64,000 nucleotides of DNA from Pseudomonas syringae KCTC 12500. GTDB lineage: Bacteria > Pseudomonadota > Gammaproteobacteria > Pseudomonadales > Pseudomonadaceae. The notes beneath the pieces were generated by a model. That model was not told the origin of the DNA. It made no database searches and saw nothing but the letters and a program-made list of their open reading frames with translations. Both the position numbers and the translations under genes were made by a program. Positions 7,975 to 17,745 of the stretch are shown piece after piece; the stretch's first letter is position 1; every line of letters starts with the position of its first letter. The stretch spans positions 333,501 through 397,500 of the forward strand of contig NZ_AYTM02000002.1 in NCBI RefSeq assembly GCF_000507185.2. The letters run 5' to 3'.

Positions 7975-9944
7975 TGTGCAGCTCCCGACAGACCCAATGC
8001 CTCGCGCACCTTGTTCTTTACCCGGGTGCGATAACGCCGGTCCAGCGCCGCCAGCACCCCGCCCAGGCCGGTCAGCAGGCCGCCCAGCCAGATCCAGCGC
8101 ACAAACGGTTTGACGTGAACCCGAACGGCCCACGCACCATCGCCCAGCGGTTCACCCAGGGCGACATACAGGTCCCGGCTGAAACCGGCATCAATGCCCG
8201 CTTCGGTCATCATCGACTGCTGCACGGTGTAGAGGCGCTTCTCCGGGCGCAGTTCGGTCAGTTGAACGCCGTCGCGCAACACGCGAACCGTGCCCCGATC
8301 AGAGGTGAAGTTAGGCCCTTCATAATGCCGGGCACCCTCGAAGACAAAGGTATACCCACCCAGTTCGGTGGACTCGCCAGGGGCCATGCGCAAATCGCGC
8401 TCGGCGCTGTTCTGGCTCGACAGCACCACCCCCAGCGCGCACACGACAATGCCAAGGTGCGCAAGCTGCATGCCCCAATAGCTGCGGGTCAGACCGCGTG
8501 CGCCGCTGAGCAAACCCTTGTGGCGGGTCTTGTCGAGCAGGTCGCGAACCCCGGCCAGCAGCACCCAGGCGGCGAGCATCAGGGTCGCCAGCACCGCCCA
8601 CTGGAAATCGCCCAGCAGCAGACCGGCCAGCACCGCCAGGACGACGCTGCCGATCAGTACCGGGGCCAGCATGCCGAGCAGCCATTTCAGCGGCGTATCC
8701 TTCCAGCGCACCAGTACGCCGACCGCCATCACCACCAGCAACAAGCCCATCAACGGCACGAACAGCGTATTGAAGTACGGCGGGCCGACCGACATCTTGG
8801 CGCCGCTCATGGCATCGATCACCAGCGGATAAAGGGTGCCCAGCAGAATCATCGACGCGGCAACCACCAGCAACAGGTTATTGCCCAGCAGCAGGGTTTC
8901 CCGCGACCACAGGCCGAATCCGACCTGGCTTTTGACCACCGGTGCGCGAATCGCGAACAGGGTCAGCGAGCCGCCCACCACGACCAGCAGGAACATCAGG
9001 ATAAACACACCGCGCGCCGGGTCCGAGGCAAAGGCGTGCACGGAGGTCAGCACCCCGGAACGGACAAGGAACGTGCCCAGCAGGCTCAGTGAAAACGCAG
9101 CAATGGCCAGCAATACCGTCCAGCTCTTGAATACGCCGCGTTTTTCCGTGACCGCCAACGAGTGAATCAGCGCAGTGCCCACCAGCCAGGGCATGAACGA
9201 GGCGTTTTCCACCGGGTCCCAGAACCACCAGCCGCCCCAACCCAGCTCGTAATACGCCCACCACGAGCCCAGGCTGATGCCGATGCCGAGAAAGGCCCAG
9301 GCCACTAGCGTCCACGGACGAGACCAGCGCGCCCAGGCAGCGTCGAGTCGACCGCCTAGCAAGGCCGCGATGGCGAACGCAAAGGCCACGGAGAAGCCGA
9401 CATAGCCCATGTACAGCATCGGCGGATGCACGATGAGGCCAATATCCTGCAACAACGGGTTCAGATCACGTCCATTCGCGGGCATCTGCGGCAACAGACG
9501 CGCGAACGGGTTGGAGGTCAGGATCAGAAACGACAGGAAACCCAGGCTGATCATGCCCATCACGGCGAGGACCCGCGCCAGCATCACCTGCGGAAGTTGC
9601 CGTGAAGACACCGACACGGCGAAGGTCCAGCCGCCGAGAATCAAGGCCCAGAGCAGTAACGAACCCTCATGCGCGCCCCACACGGCACTGAACTTGTAGT
9701 ACCAGGGCAGCGCGGTGTTGGAGTTCTGCGCAACGTAGGCGACGGAGAAGTCGTCGACCATGAACGCGTAGGTCAAGCAACCGAAGGCGAAGATCAGAAA
9801 GCTGAACTGGCCCCAGGCTGCCGGACGGGCAAGGCTCATCCACAAGCGATCACCGCGCCATGCGCCGATCAGCGGAATGATGGCCTGCACCAGCGCAAAG
9901 CAGAATGCCAGAATCATGGCCAGCTGGCCGAGTTCGGGAATCAT
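7971..9944 (-). CDS. ccmF: Heme lyase subunit CcmF
   Basis: A 657-residue polytopic membrane protein with about 14-15 hydrophobic spans. The WWD heme-handling motif is clear (WGGWWFWDPVENASFMPWL, about residues 236-254), and conserved periplasmic histidines flank it (for example VHPPMLYMGY). CcmF takes heme from holo-CcmE and attaches it to apocytochrome c together with CcmH and CcmI. It starts 4 bases downstream of ccmE and overlaps ccmG. The length and motifs are complete. Confidence 0.97.
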   Translation of the reverse strand: MIPELGQLAMILAFCFALVQAIIPLIGAWRGDRLWMSLARPAAWGQFSFLIFAFGCLTYAFMVDDFSVAYVAQNSNTALPWYYKFSAVWGAHEGSLLLWALILGGWTFAVSVSSRQLPQVMLARVLAVMGMISLGFLSFLILTSNPFARLLPQMPANGRDLNPLLQDIGLIVHPPMLYMGYVGFSVAFAFAIAALLGGRLDAAWARWSRPWTLVAWAFLGIGISLGSWWAYYELGWGGWWFWDPVENASFMPWLVGTALIHSLAVTEKRGVFKSWTVLLAIAAFSLSLLGTFLVRSGVLTSVHAFASDPARGVFILMFLLVVVGGSLTLFAIRAPVVKSQVGFGLWSRETLLLGNNLLLVVAASMILLGTLYPLVIDAMSGAKMSVGPPYFNTLFVPLMGLLLVVMAVGVLVRWKDTPLKWLLGMLAPVLIGSVVLAVLAGLLLGDFQWAVLATLMLAAWVLLAGVRDLLDKTRHKGLLSGARGLTRSYWGMQLAHLGIVVCALGVVLSSQNSAERDLRMAPGESTELGGYTFVFEGARHYEGPNFTSDRGTVRVLRDGVQLTELRPEKRLYTVQQSMMTEAGIDAGFSRDLYVALGEPLGDGAWAVRVHVKPFVRWIWLGGLLTGLGGVLAALDRRYRTRVKNKVREALGLSGAAQ

Positions 9945-9947
9945 CGA

Positions 9948-10415
9948 TCAACCCTGTTTGACGGGTGTGGAAGGCGCAGCCGGTGCCGTCTGACCGCTGT
10001 CACGCAGCGCCTTGGTGACCTCGGGGGGCATGTATTTCTCGTCATGCTTGGCCAGTACTTCATCGGCCACCACTACGCCCTGTGCATTGAGTTTGCCCAG
10101 CGCCACGATGCCCTGCCCTTCACGAAACAGGTCAGGAAGAATGCCTCGATAGGTGATGGTTACCGACTTGTTGAAATCGGTGACCACAAAACGCACGTCC
10201 AGCGAATCGGCCGAGCGCTGCAATGAGCCCTTTTCGACCATGCCGCCAGCCCGAATGCGCTTATCCATCGGTGCCTCGCCATTGGCGATCTGGCTGGGGG
10301 TGTAGAACAGGTTGATGTTTTCCTGCAAGGCGCCGAGGGCCAGGGTCACGGCCAGACCGACACCGGCCAGCAGCGCGACAATGATCAACAAGCGTTTTTT
10401 GCGCAGCGGGCTCAC
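9948..10415 (-). CDS. ccmE: Heme chaperone CcmE
   Basis: The GTG start at 10415 overlaps the ccmD stop (GTGA), giving the normal 155 residues; the longer frame upstream is a ccmD shadow. An N-terminal anchor ([20 protein letters not shown]) is followed by the OB-fold heme-binding domain ([33 protein letters not shown]). The covalent heme-binding site HDEKY ([11 protein letters not shown]) is near residues 123-127, followed by a flexible Pro/Ala tail. CcmE carries heme from CcmC to CcmF in the periplasm. Confidence 0.96.
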   Translation of the reverse strand: MSPLRKKRLLIIVALLAGVGLAVTLALGALQENINLFYTPSQIANGEAPMDKRIRAGGMVEKGSLQRSADSLDVRFVVTDFNKSVTITYRGILPDLFREGQGIVALGKLNAQGVVVADEVLAKHDEKYMPPEVTKALRDSGQTAPAAPSTPVKQG

Positions 10416-10588
10416 GGGCGATTCTCCCGCTTCAGGCGACGTGCCTGCTGTTTCAGAAACCGCTGCCGCGCCCATAGCGGCAGCGCCACGTTGACCAGCA
10501 GCACCACAAGGCACAAACCGTAGGCCGACCAGACAAACACCCCGTGGCGGCCCATGGCAAGAAAATCGCTGAACGATGCAAAACTCAA
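10412..10588 (-). CDS. ccmD: Heme exporter protein CcmD
   Basis: A small single-span protein (hydrophobic segment [19 protein letters not shown]) with a basic C-terminal tail, as expected for CcmD, which helps release holo-CcmE from CcmABC. A TTG start at 10588 overlaps the ccmC stop by 4 bases and gives 58 residues beginning (M)SFASFSDF, the conserved CcmD N-terminus. An internal ATG at 10555 would give only 47 residues and would lose that conserved part. The stop overlaps the ccmE GTG. Confidence 0.88.
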   Translation of the reverse strand: MSFASFSDFLAMGRHGVFVWSAYGLCLVVLLVNVALPLWARQRFLKQQARRLKRENRP

Positions 10589-11388
10589 AGCGTGTTCTCC
10601 GACTGCGCTGCTGTGTGGCCCAGGCTGCGCAGAATCTCGGCCTTGACCCACTGGGTGCGCGCTTCGCGACGCAGCACTTCAAGACGCATGCGCATCATCA
10701 ACAGCACGCCGAACAAGCAATAGAAACCCAGCGTGGTAAACAGCAGCGGCAGCCACATTTCAGCCGGCATGGCGGGCTTTTCCGTGAGGCTGAACGTCGA
10801 ACCCTGGTGCAGGGTGTTCCACCACTCGACCGAATACTTGATGATCGGAATGTTCACCACACCGACGACGGCCAGCACAGCGCAGGCCTTGGCGGCGCTG
10901 TCGCGGTTACTGATGGCATTGCCCAGCGCGATCAGGCCGAAATACAGGAACAGCAGAATCAGCATCGAGGTCAGTCGCGCGTCCCAGACCCACCATGCTC
11001 CCCAGGTGGGCTTGCCCCAGATCGCGCCGGTCGCCAGCGCCAGCGCGGTCATCCACGCGCCAATCGGTGCAGCGCAGTGCAGCGCGACATCGGCCAGCTT
11101 GATTCTCCAGACCAGCCCGACCAACCCGCACACGGCCAGCATGACGTAACAGGACTGGGCGAGCATCGCGGCAGGGACGTGGATATAAATGATACGGAAG
11201 CTGTCGCCCTGCTGGTAATCCGGCGGCGCGAACGCAAGGCCCCAGACCATGCCGATGACCAGTAACAGCAAAGCGGCAACACTCAGCCAGGGCAGCAGGC
11301 GTGCGCTGACGCGGTAAAACCCTTTCGGCGAGCCGAGCGTGTGCAGCCAGGCCCAACCGATGCTGCTTTTCATGGCGTTGCTTTTCAT
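10585..11388 (-). CDS. ccmC: Heme exporter/handling protein CcmC
   Basis: A six-span membrane protein with the WWD-type motif ([20 protein letters not shown]). CcmC delivers heme to CcmE. The ATG at 11388 gives 267 residues, beginning [11 protein letters not shown]; a second in-frame ATG lies at 11373, and the frame is open a little further upstream. The body from [15 protein letters not shown] onward is the conserved family start. It lies 54 bases downstream of ccmB and overlaps ccmD by 4 bases. Confidence 0.94.
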   Translation of the reverse strand: MKSNAMKSSIGWAWLHTLGSPKGFYRVSARLLPWLSVAALLLLVIGMVWGLAFAPPDYQQGDSFRIIYIHVPAAMLAQSCYVMLAVCGLVGLVWRIKLADVALHCAAPIGAWMTALALATGAIWGKPTWGAWWVWDARLTSMLILLFLYFGLIALGNAISNRDSAAKACAVLAVVGVVNIPIIKYSVEWWNTLHQGSTFSLTEKPAMPAEMWLPLLFTTLGFYCLFGVLLMMRMRLEVLRREARTQWVKAEILRSLGHTAAQSENTL

Positions 11389-11442
11389 CAGGGTGCATCC
11401 AGGGTGTTGACCGGCATCGAAGTCTCGATCCCGGAACCTCAA

Positions 11443-12114
11443 TTATTCGCCGATGCTGATTTTCAGGCCAGCGGCTATCGCAAAGGGTGTCAGGGTGATC
11501 GCCAGCGCCGCCAGGCTGCCCAGCCACAGCAGATAGCCGGTCGTCGGCATGCCCTGCAGTGCGGCCTGCAACGCGCCACTGCCCAGAATCAGCACCGGGA
11601 TGTACAGCGGCAGAATCAACAATGCCAGCAGCAGGCCGCCACGCTTCAAACCCACGGTCAACGCCGCGCCCAACGCCCCCAACAGGCTGAGCACCGGGGT
11701 GCCCAGCAGCAGCGAAACCATCAACACCGGCAGGCACTGCACCGGCAGACCGAGCATCAAGGCCAGCAAAGGTGACAACAGTACCAGTGCCAGCCCGGAA
11801 AAAACCCAGTGTGCCAGCACTTTGATCAGCACCAGAAGGGCCAGCGGGTGCGGCGAAAGGACCCACTGCTCCAGCGAGCCGTCCTCGAAATCACTGCGCA
11901 ACAGCCCGTCCAGCGACAGCAGCACGGCCAGCAGTGCCGCCACCCAGACCAGCCCCGGCGACAAGGTTTGCAACAATTGCACCTGCGGCCCCAGCGCCAG
12001 CGGGAACAGGGCGACCACGATCGCGAAGAACACCAGCGGGTTGGCCAGCTCTGCCGGACGCCTCGCCAGCAGCCGCACCTCACGGAGCATCAGCAGAACA
12101 AACACATTGCTCAT
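11443..12114 (-). CDS. ccmB: Heme exporter protein CcmB
   Basis: A 223-residue membrane subunit with six hydrophobic spans. It contains the CcmB-conserved elements [13 protein letters not shown] near the N-terminus and [14 protein letters not shown] in the middle. With CcmA it forms the ABC module that releases holo-CcmE from CcmCD. The start MSNVF at 12114 overlaps the ccmA stop by 4 bases; a slightly longer reading (MVSMSNVF) is less likely. Confidence 0.94.
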   Translation of the reverse strand: MSNVFVLLMLREVRLLARRPAELANPLVFFAIVVALFPLALGPQVQLLQTLSPGLVWVAALLAVLLSLDGLLRSDFEDGSLEQWVLSPHPLALLVLIKVLAHWVFSGLALVLLSPLLALMLGLPVQCLPVLMVSLLLGTPVLSLLGALGAALTVGLKRGGLLLALLILPLYIPVLILGSGALQAALQGMPTTGYLLWLGSLAALAITLTPFAIAAGLKISIGE

Positions 12115-12752
12115 GCTGACCACTGCCCCAGGTCGAGGTCCCGATAGCCCGCGGGCAGACGGCTCAGGCTGTGGTGGGTGGTCATGACAATCATGCCGCC
12201 GTGTTCACAGTGCCGGGCGAGGTGGTTTTCCAGTTGCTCGATGCCTTGGCGGTCGAGCGCGGTAAACGGCTCGTCGAGCAGCCAGAGTGGCGGGCCCGGC
12301 AGATACAGACGTGCCAGCGCGACGCGACGCTGCTGCCCGGCCGATAAAGTGTGACAGGGCACGTCCTCGAAACCTGCAAGGCCGACCGCATCTAGCGCGG
12401 TAGCTATCGCGCCGGCATCGGCTGGCTGGTGCAGGGCGCTGAGCCAGGACAGGTTTTCCAGCGGCGTCAGCACATCCTTGAGCGCTGGCGCATGACCGAT
12501 CCACAACAGCTTGCTGCCCGGTGCCGCGGGCCCACGATCCACTGGCTGCGCGTCGAGCACCACCTGCCCGGCCGTTGGCTGCATCAACCCGCACAGCAGG
12601 CGCAGCAGGCTGGTCTTGCCGCAGCCGTTGGGACCGCTGATCTGCAGCATGTCGCCCGCGTGCAGATGAAGATCGAGGTTTTCGAACAGCATCCGCCCGT
12701 CCCGCTCACACGCCAGAGCCGTCGCTTGCAAAAATGGGGTGGCTGGGATCAT
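12111..12752 (-). CDS. ccmA: Cytochrome c biogenesis ATP-binding protein CcmA
   Basis: A 213-residue ABC ATPase with Walker [12 protein letters not shown] (about residues 39-49), signature [14 protein letters not shown] and Walker B LWLLDEPF. It is the first gene of the ccmABCDEFGHI operon, which runs without large gaps to 5775. It is divergent from the fliK-like gene, and the 189-base spacer 12753-12941 must hold the promoters for both directions. Every ccm gene of the system I pathway is present, so cytochrome c maturation should be functional. Confidence 0.96.
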   Translation of the reverse strand: MIPATPFLQATALACERDGRMLFENLDLHLHAGDMLQISGPNGCGKTSLLRLLCGLMQPTAGQVVLDAQPVDRGPAAPGSKLLWIGHAPALKDVLTPLENLSWLSALHQPADAGAIATALDAVGLAGFEDVPCHTLSAGQQRRVALARLYLPGPPLWLLDEPFTALDRQGIEQLENHLARHCEHGGMIVMTTHHSLSRLPAGYRDLDLGQWSA

Positions 12753-12941
12753 GAAGCGTTTCCAGTGCTTTGCGTCGCGAAATGTGCCAAAACAGAGACA
12801 TACGGAGTAAAACGCGGTTCAAGTCGGGATTGATACGGCCGTTACATGAAGAGAAGTTAATGGCGGCTGGTCCGGTTTCGGCCGGTATTATACATGCGAG
12901 TCCTGTTATCAAAGGGGCAATTTCCTCGGGTTGATAGTTCA

Positions 12942-14570
12942 ATGACAGGCGACATCACCAGCGTTCCGGCAACAAACGCCACCCTGACACTGTTGCGCGC
13001 CGGCATCTCCCCCGCGCAAGTGCTGACCATGCTGCAATCAGCGGAAAATCTGATCCCCGAAGGCGAAATCGCTAACGCCGAGGTGCTGACCCTCAAGCAG
13101 GTCAACCAGAACTTCCAGCTGCTGTTGCGGCTGGTGCTCGCCAACGGCAGCCTGACCAATTTACCGGTCACCAGCAGCGTCCCGTTCACGCCCGGCAGCC
13201 TGCTGCAAGTGGCGCAGGCGTCGGCCAACGAGCTGACGTTGACGCTGCAGCAGCTCAACGGCGCGCTGAAAAACTCGATGACCAGCATCGATACCCAACA
13301 ATTACCGGTTGGCACGCTGCTGCAAGGCAAAGTCATGACCAGCCAGGTGATCGCTCAGGCAGTCAATCAACTGGCCACCCAGAACCCCGCTGCGGCGACG
13401 CCCATCTACCGCTCCATCGTGATGCTGCTCAACACGGCGCTGGCGGGTTCCAGCCTGACCATCGAGAGCCCGCAGCCGCTGACGGTTGGCAGCCTCTTGA
13501 GCGCCCAGGTACAAGGCAATCAGGCACTCAACTTCGTGGCCCTGCCCGGTCGTTTCGACCAACTGGCCGTGGCGCAGCAACTGTCCGCACAGCAAAATCG
13601 TCAAGGCTCGCTGGACACCCTGATCAATGCCCTGCAAAACCTGCAGTCCGGCAGCCCGACCAGTACCAGCCCGGCCATCAGCGCGCCGCTGCAGGCCAGT
13701 ATCAATCAGTTGCTCGCCGACCTGCCCGACGTCGAGCAGATGACCACCCCTAAAGGCGTGGCCCAGGCGCTGAACGCCAGTGGCGTGTTTCTGGAAGCCA
13801 GACTGCTGGCCGGATTGAACCCGGCGCAGCAGCTACCGGACATGAAGGCCAACCTGATGCGTCTGATCGCCCAGATCCTGCCCGGCCTGCCGGACAATAT
13901 GTCTTACGGCGCAGCGGCGGCGTCCAACACCCTGGCGCGCACGATGCCCAATGCAATCCGCAATGCGCTGGGCACCCTCGGCCTGGTCGCGGCACGCACT
14001 CAGCCAAGCATTTTTCCGCTGCCGTCGCGCACGGTCAGCGGTGGCGAGAAGGAGGATGATCTGGAAATCCTCCTCAAGCTCGCTGCGGCTGCTGTCTCAC
14101 GCCTGCAAAGCCATCAACTGGGCGGGCTGGAACAAACGCGCACCAACGCCGACGGCGCCCAGGTGACCACCTGGCAGCTGGAAGTGCCGATGCGCAACGC
14201 CCACGACATCGTGCCCTTGCAGGTCAAGGTGCAGCGTGAAGACACGCCCGATCAGGACGCGGCCGAAGACCGTGATGGTATCGAGATCAAGGACACCCGG
14301 GAAAAGCTCTGGAAAGTCGACCTGGCGTTCGATCTCGAGCCGTTGGGCCCCTTGCAGGTGCATGCGCAGTTACTGCGCGGCACGCTGTCCAGCCAGCTGT
14401 GGGCCGAGCGCCCCGACAGCGCGGCATTGATCGAACATGAGCTGGGGTATCTGCGCGAACGGCTGATAGCCTGCGGCCTGGCAGTGGGCGAACTGGCCTG
14501 CAGCCACGGCGCACCACCAAGCGGTCCGCGTACCGCGCTCGAACAACGCTGGATCGACGAGAACGCCTGA
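12942..14570 (+). CDS. fliK: Flagellar hook-length control protein FliK-like
   Basis: A 542-residue protein started at ATG 12942 (MTGDITSVPATN); the frame is open 48 bases further upstream. The long N-terminal part is low-complexity, rich in Gln, Asn, Ser, Thr and Leu. The C-terminal 100 residues or so contain the FliK-type domain (LEPLGPLQVHAQLLRGTLSSQLWAER). FliK proteins measure hook length and switch export specificity by acting on FlhB. It is translationally coupled to a gene for an isolated FlhB C-terminal domain, which supports the assignment. It may be a second, divergent FliK, because the main fli genes are not nearby. Confidence 0.8.
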   Translation: MTGDITSVPATNATLTLLRAGISPAQVLTMLQSAENLIPEGEIANAEVLTLKQVNQNFQLLLRLVLANGSLTNLPVTSSVPFTPGSLLQVAQASANELTLTLQQLNGALKNSMTSIDTQQLPVGTLLQGKVMTSQVIAQAVNQLATQNPAAATPIYRSIVMLLNTALAGSSLTIESPQPLTVGSLLSAQVQGNQALNFVALPGRFDQLAVAQQLSAQQNRQGSLDTLINALQNLQSGSPTSTSPAISAPLQASINQLLADLPDVEQMTTPKGVAQALNASGVFLEARLLAGLNPAQQLPDMKANLMRLIAQILPGLPDNMSYGAAAASNTLARTMPNAIRNALGTLGLVAARTQPSIFPLPSRTVSGGEKEDDLEILLKLAAAAVSRLQSHQLGGLEQTRTNADGAQVTTWQLEVPMRNAHDIVPLQVKVQREDTPDQDAAEDRDGIEIKDTREKLWKVDLAFDLEPLGPLQVHAQLLRGTLSSQLWAERPDSAALIEHELGYLRERLIACGLAVGELACSHGAPPSGPRTALEQRWIDENA

Positions 14571-14893
14571 TGAGCCTACCCGAACACACTCCGCGCCAGG
14601 CGATTGCCCTCAGCTATGACGGCCAGCACGCCCCGACGCTCAGCGCCAAGGGCGACGACCAGTTGGCCGAGGCGATTCTGGCCATTGCCCGCGAATACGA
14701 AGTACCCATCTATGAGAACGCTGAACTGGTCAAGCTGTTGGCCCGCATGGAATTGGGCGACAGTATTCCCGAGCCGCTGTACCGCACGATTGCCGAAATC
14801 ATCGCGTTCGCCTGGCACCTGAAAGGCAAGTTTCCGGCTGGTCAGGACCCGAACGCGCCACCTGTCGAGCGCGATATTACGCCGCGCTACTGA
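14570..14893 (+). CDS. FlhB C-terminal-domain homologue (EscU/YscU/FlhB cytoplasmic domain alone)
   Basis: The 107 residues match only the cytoplasmic domain of FlhB-family export switch proteins (RQAIALSYDGQHAP, then ILAIAREYEVPIYEN, then LVKLLARMELGDSIPEPLYRTIAEIIAF). There are no membrane helices, and the autocleavage motif NPTH is absent. Such stand-alone FlhB-C proteins occur next to FliK in several bacteria and can partly replace the FlhB C-domain. The ATG overlaps the fliK stop by one base (TGATG), which couples the pair. Confidence 0.88.
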   Translation: MSLPEHTPRQAIALSYDGQHAPTLSAKGDDQLAEAILAIAREYEVPIYENAELVKLLARMELGDSIPEPLYRTIAEIIAFAWHLKGKFPAGQDPNAPPVERDITPRY

Positions 14894-14914
14894 CTGCAGA
14901 AGCGCTGGCCGGTA

Positions 14915-15517
14915 TCACATTGCAATCGGCTTGCGCCCTGCAAACGAATGCGCCAGCGTGCCGCCGTCGACCAGGTCCAGCTCGCCACCCAGAGGAACGC
15001 CGTGGGCAATGCGCGATGCGACCAAGCCCTTGTCATGCAGCAACTGGGCGATGTAATGCGCGGTCGCTTCGCCTTCCACCGTTGGATTGGTCGCGAGGAT
15101 CACCTCGGTGAAGGTGCCCTGCTGGCTGACGCGTTCCATCAATTGCGGAATGCCAATGGCCTCCGGTCCCAGGCCGTCGAGCGGCGACAGGTGCCCCTTG
15201 AGCACGAAGTAACGACCGCGATAGCCGGTCTGCTCCACCGCATAGACATCCGTCGGGCCTTCGACCACGCACAACAGCGTGTCATCGCGACGCGGGTCTG
15301 CGCATTGCGGGCAGAGTTCCTCTTCGGTCAGCGTGCGGCATGAGCGACAGTGACCCACGCCGTCCATCGCCTGCCCCAGTGCCTGCGCCAGCCGCGAACC
15401 GCCGCTGCGGTCGCGCTCCAGCAACTGCAACGCCATGCGCTGGGCGGTTTTCTGACCGACGCCCGGCAGCACGCGGAAGGCATCGATCAACTGGCGAATC
15501 AGGGGGCTGAAGCTCAT
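14915..15517 (-). CDS. recR: Recombination mediator protein RecR
   Basis: A complete 200-residue RecR: N-terminal helix-hairpin-helix ([17 protein letters not shown]), a Cys4 zinc finger (CRSC and CPQC, about residues 57-75), the Toprim domain ([25 protein letters not shown]) and the C-terminal Walker-B-like part. RecR acts with RecF and RecO to load RecA on gapped DNA. In pseudomonads recR usually follows dnaX and ybaB; here a LysR-type regulator gene lies upstream instead, so recR appears separated from them. It converges with the FlhB-C gene. Confidence 0.96.
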   Translation of the reverse strand: MSFSPLIRQLIDAFRVLPGVGQKTAQRMALQLLERDRSGGSRLAQALGQAMDGVGHCRSCRTLTEEELCPQCADPRRDDTLLCVVEGPTDVYAVEQTGYRGRYFVLKGHLSPLDGLGPEAIGIPQLMERVSQQGTFTEVILATNPTVEGEATAHYIAQLLHDKGLVASRIAHGVPLGGELDLVDGGTLAHSFAGRKPIAM

Positions 15518-15627
15518 GGAGAAAAATCCGACAAAAACACAAGACGCGGTTTATACCCGCGCGTTGCCGTGAGCGTCAATTAAGGTGTTCAACACAGCGA
15601 CCAACAGCGTGCCGGTGCTTTGCCGAA

Positions 15628-16512
15628 TCAGGCTTTCAGGGCTGTCTCGAGAAACTCGGTCAACGCCTGTACCCGTGCGCTGCGATGCTTGCGTACAGGC
15701 ACCAGCAGGTTGATCGGCGCACTGGCCAGTTGCCAATCGGCAAGCACCCGCACCAGCCTGCCGCTGGCAATGGCGTCGCTGACGTCCCACTGCGAGCGCA
15801 ACACGATGCCCAGCCCCTGTTCGGCCCAACGCCGGGCGACCGAGCCGTCGTTGCTGAGCAGCGCGGGCTCGATGCGCAGGGTCTTTTTCGTCTGGCCCTT
15901 GCTCAGGTGCCAGAGGGTGACGTCTTCATCGTTTTCGCGAATGCAGATGCAGCGATGGCCAGCCAGTTGATTGGGCGTCGAGGGCACACCATGCTGCTCG
16001 ATATATGCCGGGCTGGCGCACAGCCAGCGATGATTCTGTGCCAATGGCCTGGCGATCCACTGGCTGTCATTGAGGCTGCCGATGTGTATCACCGCATCGC
16101 TGTCGTGACGGTCCGGCCAGGGTGTTTCGCGCAGGTCCAGCTGCAGACACAACTGCGGATGCAGCCTGGCGAAGCGCGCCAGCAGCGGCGCAATGCGCTG
16201 GCGTCCATAACCGAACGGCGCTGCCAGACGCAATGTGCCCACCAGCCGTTCATCACGCTGCCTGAAAGACTCCGGGAGTGACTCCAGTTGCTCCAGCAAC
16301 TGTGCGCTTTCGCGGGCGAAACGCTCGCCATCAGCGGTCAGACTCAGGCGTCTGGCGTCGCGACTGGCCAGGGTGATGCCCAGTTGCGTCTCCAGTTTGC
16401 GCAAGCGCATCGACAACGCCGGCGGCGAGACGTTGAGGATTCTGGCGGCAGCACTGAGCGATTCGCAACGCGACAGGGTCACGGCCAGACGCAGGTCTTC
16501 GATAGCGATCAT
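15628..16512 (-). CDS. LysR-type transcriptional regulator
   Basis: A 294-residue LysR regulator with an N-terminal winged helix-turn-helix (LRLAVTLSRCESLSAAARILNVSPPALSMRLRKLE) and a C-terminal effector domain. It is divergent from the PLP-enzyme/RidA/oxidase cluster with 96 bases between the starts, the usual layout for a LysR protein that controls its neighbour. The ligand is unknown; an amino acid handled by the cluster is inferred. The ATG at 16512 gives the standard length. Confidence 0.93.
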   Translation of the reverse strand: MIAIEDLRLAVTLSRCESLSAAARILNVSPPALSMRLRKLETQLGITLASRDARRLSLTADGERFARESAQLLEQLESLPESFRQRDERLVGTLRLAAPFGYGRQRIAPLLARFARLHPQLCLQLDLRETPWPDRHDSDAVIHIGSLNDSQWIARPLAQNHRWLCASPAYIEQHGVPSTPNQLAGHRCICIRENDEDVTLWHLSKGQTKKTLRIEPALLSNDGSVARRWAEQGLGIVLRSQWDVSDAIASGRLVRVLADWQLASAPINLLVPVRKHRSARVQALTEFLETALKA

Positions 16513-16608
16513 TCACTTCAGCTTAATGATTGATGATCACGTATTGAACCACAGCTTCATCATCGCTGCGTAGAGTGGCTCCCGTACCCAGCCACACGAG
16601 CGCTTTCC

Positions 16609-17745
16609 ATGTCAGCCTCCCTGTCTTCTCTCGATACGCCTGTCGCGCTGCTCGATGTGTCGCGCATGCAGCACAATATCCAGCGTATGCAACAACGCAT
16701 GAACGAGCTGGGCGTGCGTTTGCGCCCGCACGTCAAGACCAGCAAATGCCTGCCGGTCATACAGGCGCAGATTGCAGCGGGTGCCAGCGGCGTCACGGTG
16801 TCGACGCTGAAGGAGGCTGAGCATTGCTTTGCCGAGGGCATCGACGACGTGTTCTATGCCGTCGCCATTGCACCCGGCAAGCTGGAGCAGGCACTCAGAC
16901 TGCGGCGCAAGGGTTGCCGCCTGAGCGTCCTGACCGACAGCGTGACGGCTGCCCGGGCAATTGTCGCCTTCGGCCAGGCGCATGACGAACGTTTCGACGT
17001 CTGGATAGAAATCGATTGCGACGGTCATCGCTCCGGCCTGACCGTCGACGACCCCTCGCTCGTCGAGGTCGCGAGCACGCTGGTCAACGGTGGCATGCAA
17101 CTGCGTGGGGTAATGACCCATGCCGGGTCCAGTTATGACCTCGACACACCCGCAGCACTGCAAGCCCTCGCCGAACAGGAACGCAGGCTCTGCGTCAGCG
17201 CCGCCGAGCGGATTCGTCAGGCAGGACTGCCCTGTGCGGACGTCAGCATCGGTTCAACGCCGACGGCACTGTCGGCGCAGAGCCTGCACGGCGTGACCGA
17301 AGTTCGCGCCGGGGTGTATGTGTTCTTCGATCTGGTGATGCACAACATTGGCGTATGCCAGGCAGATGAGTTGGCCCTGAGCGTGCTGACCACGGTCATC
17401 GGCCATCAGCAGGACAAGGGCTGGATCATCGTTGACGCAGGCTGGATGGCCATGAGCCGCGATCGCGGCACGCAGCGCCAGAGTGAGGATTTCGGCTACG
17501 GCCAGGTGTGCAGCGAAAGCGGTGAATGGATCGACGGTGCACGGGTCACCGGTGCCAATCAGGAGCACGGCATCATCACGCTTGCTGCGGGCAGCGAGGC
17601 CGACATCAGCGAGCGTTTTCCCATCGGCAGCCGACTGCGCATTCTGCCCAACCACGCCTGTGCCACCGGCGCGCAATTCCCGGACTACCACGCCTGCGAC
17701 AGCGAAGGCGCAATCCATACCTGGAGTCGCCTGCATGGCTGGTGA
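16609..17745 (+). CDS. DSD1 family PLP- and metal-dependent enzyme (D-serine dehydratase / D-threonine aldolase type)
   Basis: A 378-residue fold-type III PLP enzyme. The PLP lysine is in RPHVKTSK (about residue 45). The C-terminal metal site is NHACAT (His and Cys about 345-347), as in zinc-dependent D-serine dehydratases and 3-hydroxy-D-aspartate/D-threonine aldolases. The family acts on D-beta-hydroxy amino acids; the exact substrate cannot be read from sequence. It is first in a cluster with RidA, an FAD oxidase, an acetyltransferase and an aldehyde dehydrogenase, which fits a D-amino-acid breakdown route. It overlaps the ridA-like start by 11 bases. Confidence 0.9.
   Translation: MSASLSSLDTPVALLDVSRMQHNIQRMQQRMNELGVRLRPHVKTSKCLPVIQAQIAAGASGVTVSTLKEAEHCFAEGIDDVFYAVAIAPGKLEQALRLRRKGCRLSVLTDSVTAARAIVAFGQAHDERFDVWIEIDCDGHRSGLTVDDPSLVEVASTLVNGGMQLRGVMTHAGSSYDLDTPAALQALAEQERRLCVSAAERIRQAGLPCADVSIGSTPTALSAQSLHGVTEVRAGVYVFFDLVMHNIGVCQADELALSVLTTVIGHQQDKGWIIVDAGWMAMSRDRGTQRQSEDFGYGQVCSESGEWIDGARVTGANQEHGIITLAAGSEADISERFPIGSRLRILPNHACATGAQFPDYHACDSEGAIHTWSRLHGW

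Noticed and set aside
7974..9092. 372-codon plus-strand frame opposite ccmF
   Set aside because: It is a His/Gln/Arg-rich shadow of ccmF.
12753..12941. Search for tRNA or small RNA between ccmA and fliK
   Set aside because: No cloverleaf or terminator-bounded unit was visible; treated as promoter spacer.
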